Program-made: the position numbers and the translations under genes
NCBI GenBank assembly: GCA_937876275.1
Contig: CALFIA010000145.1
Span: 1 to 6,022, forward strand
Reading direction: 5' to 3'
Source of the DNA: an uncultured Actinomycetes bacterium
Lineage (GTDB): Bacteria > Actinomycetota > Actinomycetes > S36-B12
DNA: 6,022 nt
Notes under the pieces: model-generated
Told to the model about the DNA's origin: nothing
Seen by the model: the letters and a program-made list of their open reading frames with translations, nothing else
The model's database searches: none
Shown here: positions 5,820 to 6,022 of the stretch, one piece after another
Layout of the letters: each line of letters opens with the position of its first letter
Numbering within the stretch: position 1 is the first letter of the stretch

Positions 5820-6022
5820 ATGTGCCTCGGAGTGCCCGGTCGGATTGAGGAGATCTGGGAGGCCAATGGCACTCGCATGGCCAATGTCGACTTCGGGGGC
5901 GTGCGAAAGGAAGTCTGCCTGGCCTACATCCCCGATGCTGAGATCGGCGAGTACACGATCGTGCACGTCGGTTTTGCCTTGACCAAGATCGACGAGAAGT
6001 CAGCCATGGAGACCCTTGAGCT
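5820..6022 (+). CDS. hypC: hydrogenase maturation chaperone HypC/HybG family, 3' end beyond window
   Basis: HypC is a small cytoplasmic chaperone that, with HypD, holds the iron while its CN and CO ligands are installed, then delivers it to the hydrogenase large-subunit precursor. The protein begins MCLGVPGRIEEI, with Cys2, the essential metal-contacting residue exposed after removal of Met1. It continues with the family core ANVDFGGVRKEVCLAYIPD (21-39) and the conserved EYTIVHVGFALTKIDEKSAM (44-63). 67 complete codons are visible and the frame is still open at the window end. Family members are usually 70-100 residues, so little is missing. It follows hypF by 12 bases with a clear ribosome binding site at the hypF stop, so the two share a transcript; hypD and hypE would be expected next. 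A second cysteine (Cys33) is present, but I attach no function to it. Confidence 0.94.
   Translation, partial: MCLGVPGRIEEIWEANGTRMANVDFGGVRKEVCLAYIPDAEIGEYTIVHVGFALTKIDEKSAMETLE

Noticed and set aside
1..6022. CRISPR array, tRNA/rRNA genes or transposon ends at the junctions
   Set aside because: I saw no direct-repeat array, no cloverleaf or rRNA signature, and no inverted terminal repeats, transposase frame or target duplication near either join.

Overview
The window looks like three pieces of bacterial DNA joined at two abrupt points, not one continuous natural locus. Positions 1 to about 2766 are GC-rich and read as alphaproteobacterial. They carry a galE fragment, the 5' end of a divergent lipoprotein gene, and the neighbourhood rsmI-yraN-gshB. 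Positions from about 2767 to the end carry hydrogenase-maturation genes: an NHL-repeat protein missing its N-terminus, complete hypF, and most of hypC. Their codon habits differ. By my count the 20 arginines of the gshB part are all CGC or CGG, while 9 of the 21 arginines in the NHL part are CGA, AGA or AGG. The source of the right part cannot be fixed from this window; it is a hydrogen-metabolising bacterium.

Layout: 2-244, internal part of UDP-glucose 4-epimerase, truncated on both sides. About 236-258, first join, which places the galE fragment tail to tail with a lipoprotein gene. 245-412 minus, signal peptide and lipobox of a probable penicillin-binding-protein activator (LpoA/YraM-like). 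413-541, divergent intergenic region with a candidate promoter. 542-1483 rsmI, overlapping 1480-1872 yraN. 1873-1932, short gap with a 9-bp inverted repeat. 1933-2766 gshB, lacking its last 35-40 codons. 2761-2772, second join, in frame. 2767-3585 NHL-repeat protein. 3585-5807 hypF. 5820-6022 hypC, cut by the window end.

Functionally there are two units. The left one is a housekeeping cluster: 16S rRNA methylation (RsmI), a conserved nuclease-fold protein of unclear role (YraN), glutathione synthesis (GshB), and a divergent envelope lipoprotein. The right one is a translationally coupled NHL-hypF-hypC unit. HypF makes the thiocarbamate precursor of the cyanide ligands, and HypC helps assemble and deliver the Fe(CN)2CO unit of [NiFe]-hydrogenases. 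The NHL protein next to them is the least understood gene here and the best candidate for new biology. The apparent GshB-NHL fusion protein (550 residues) is most simply a joining artefact and should not be taken as real without read-level support.
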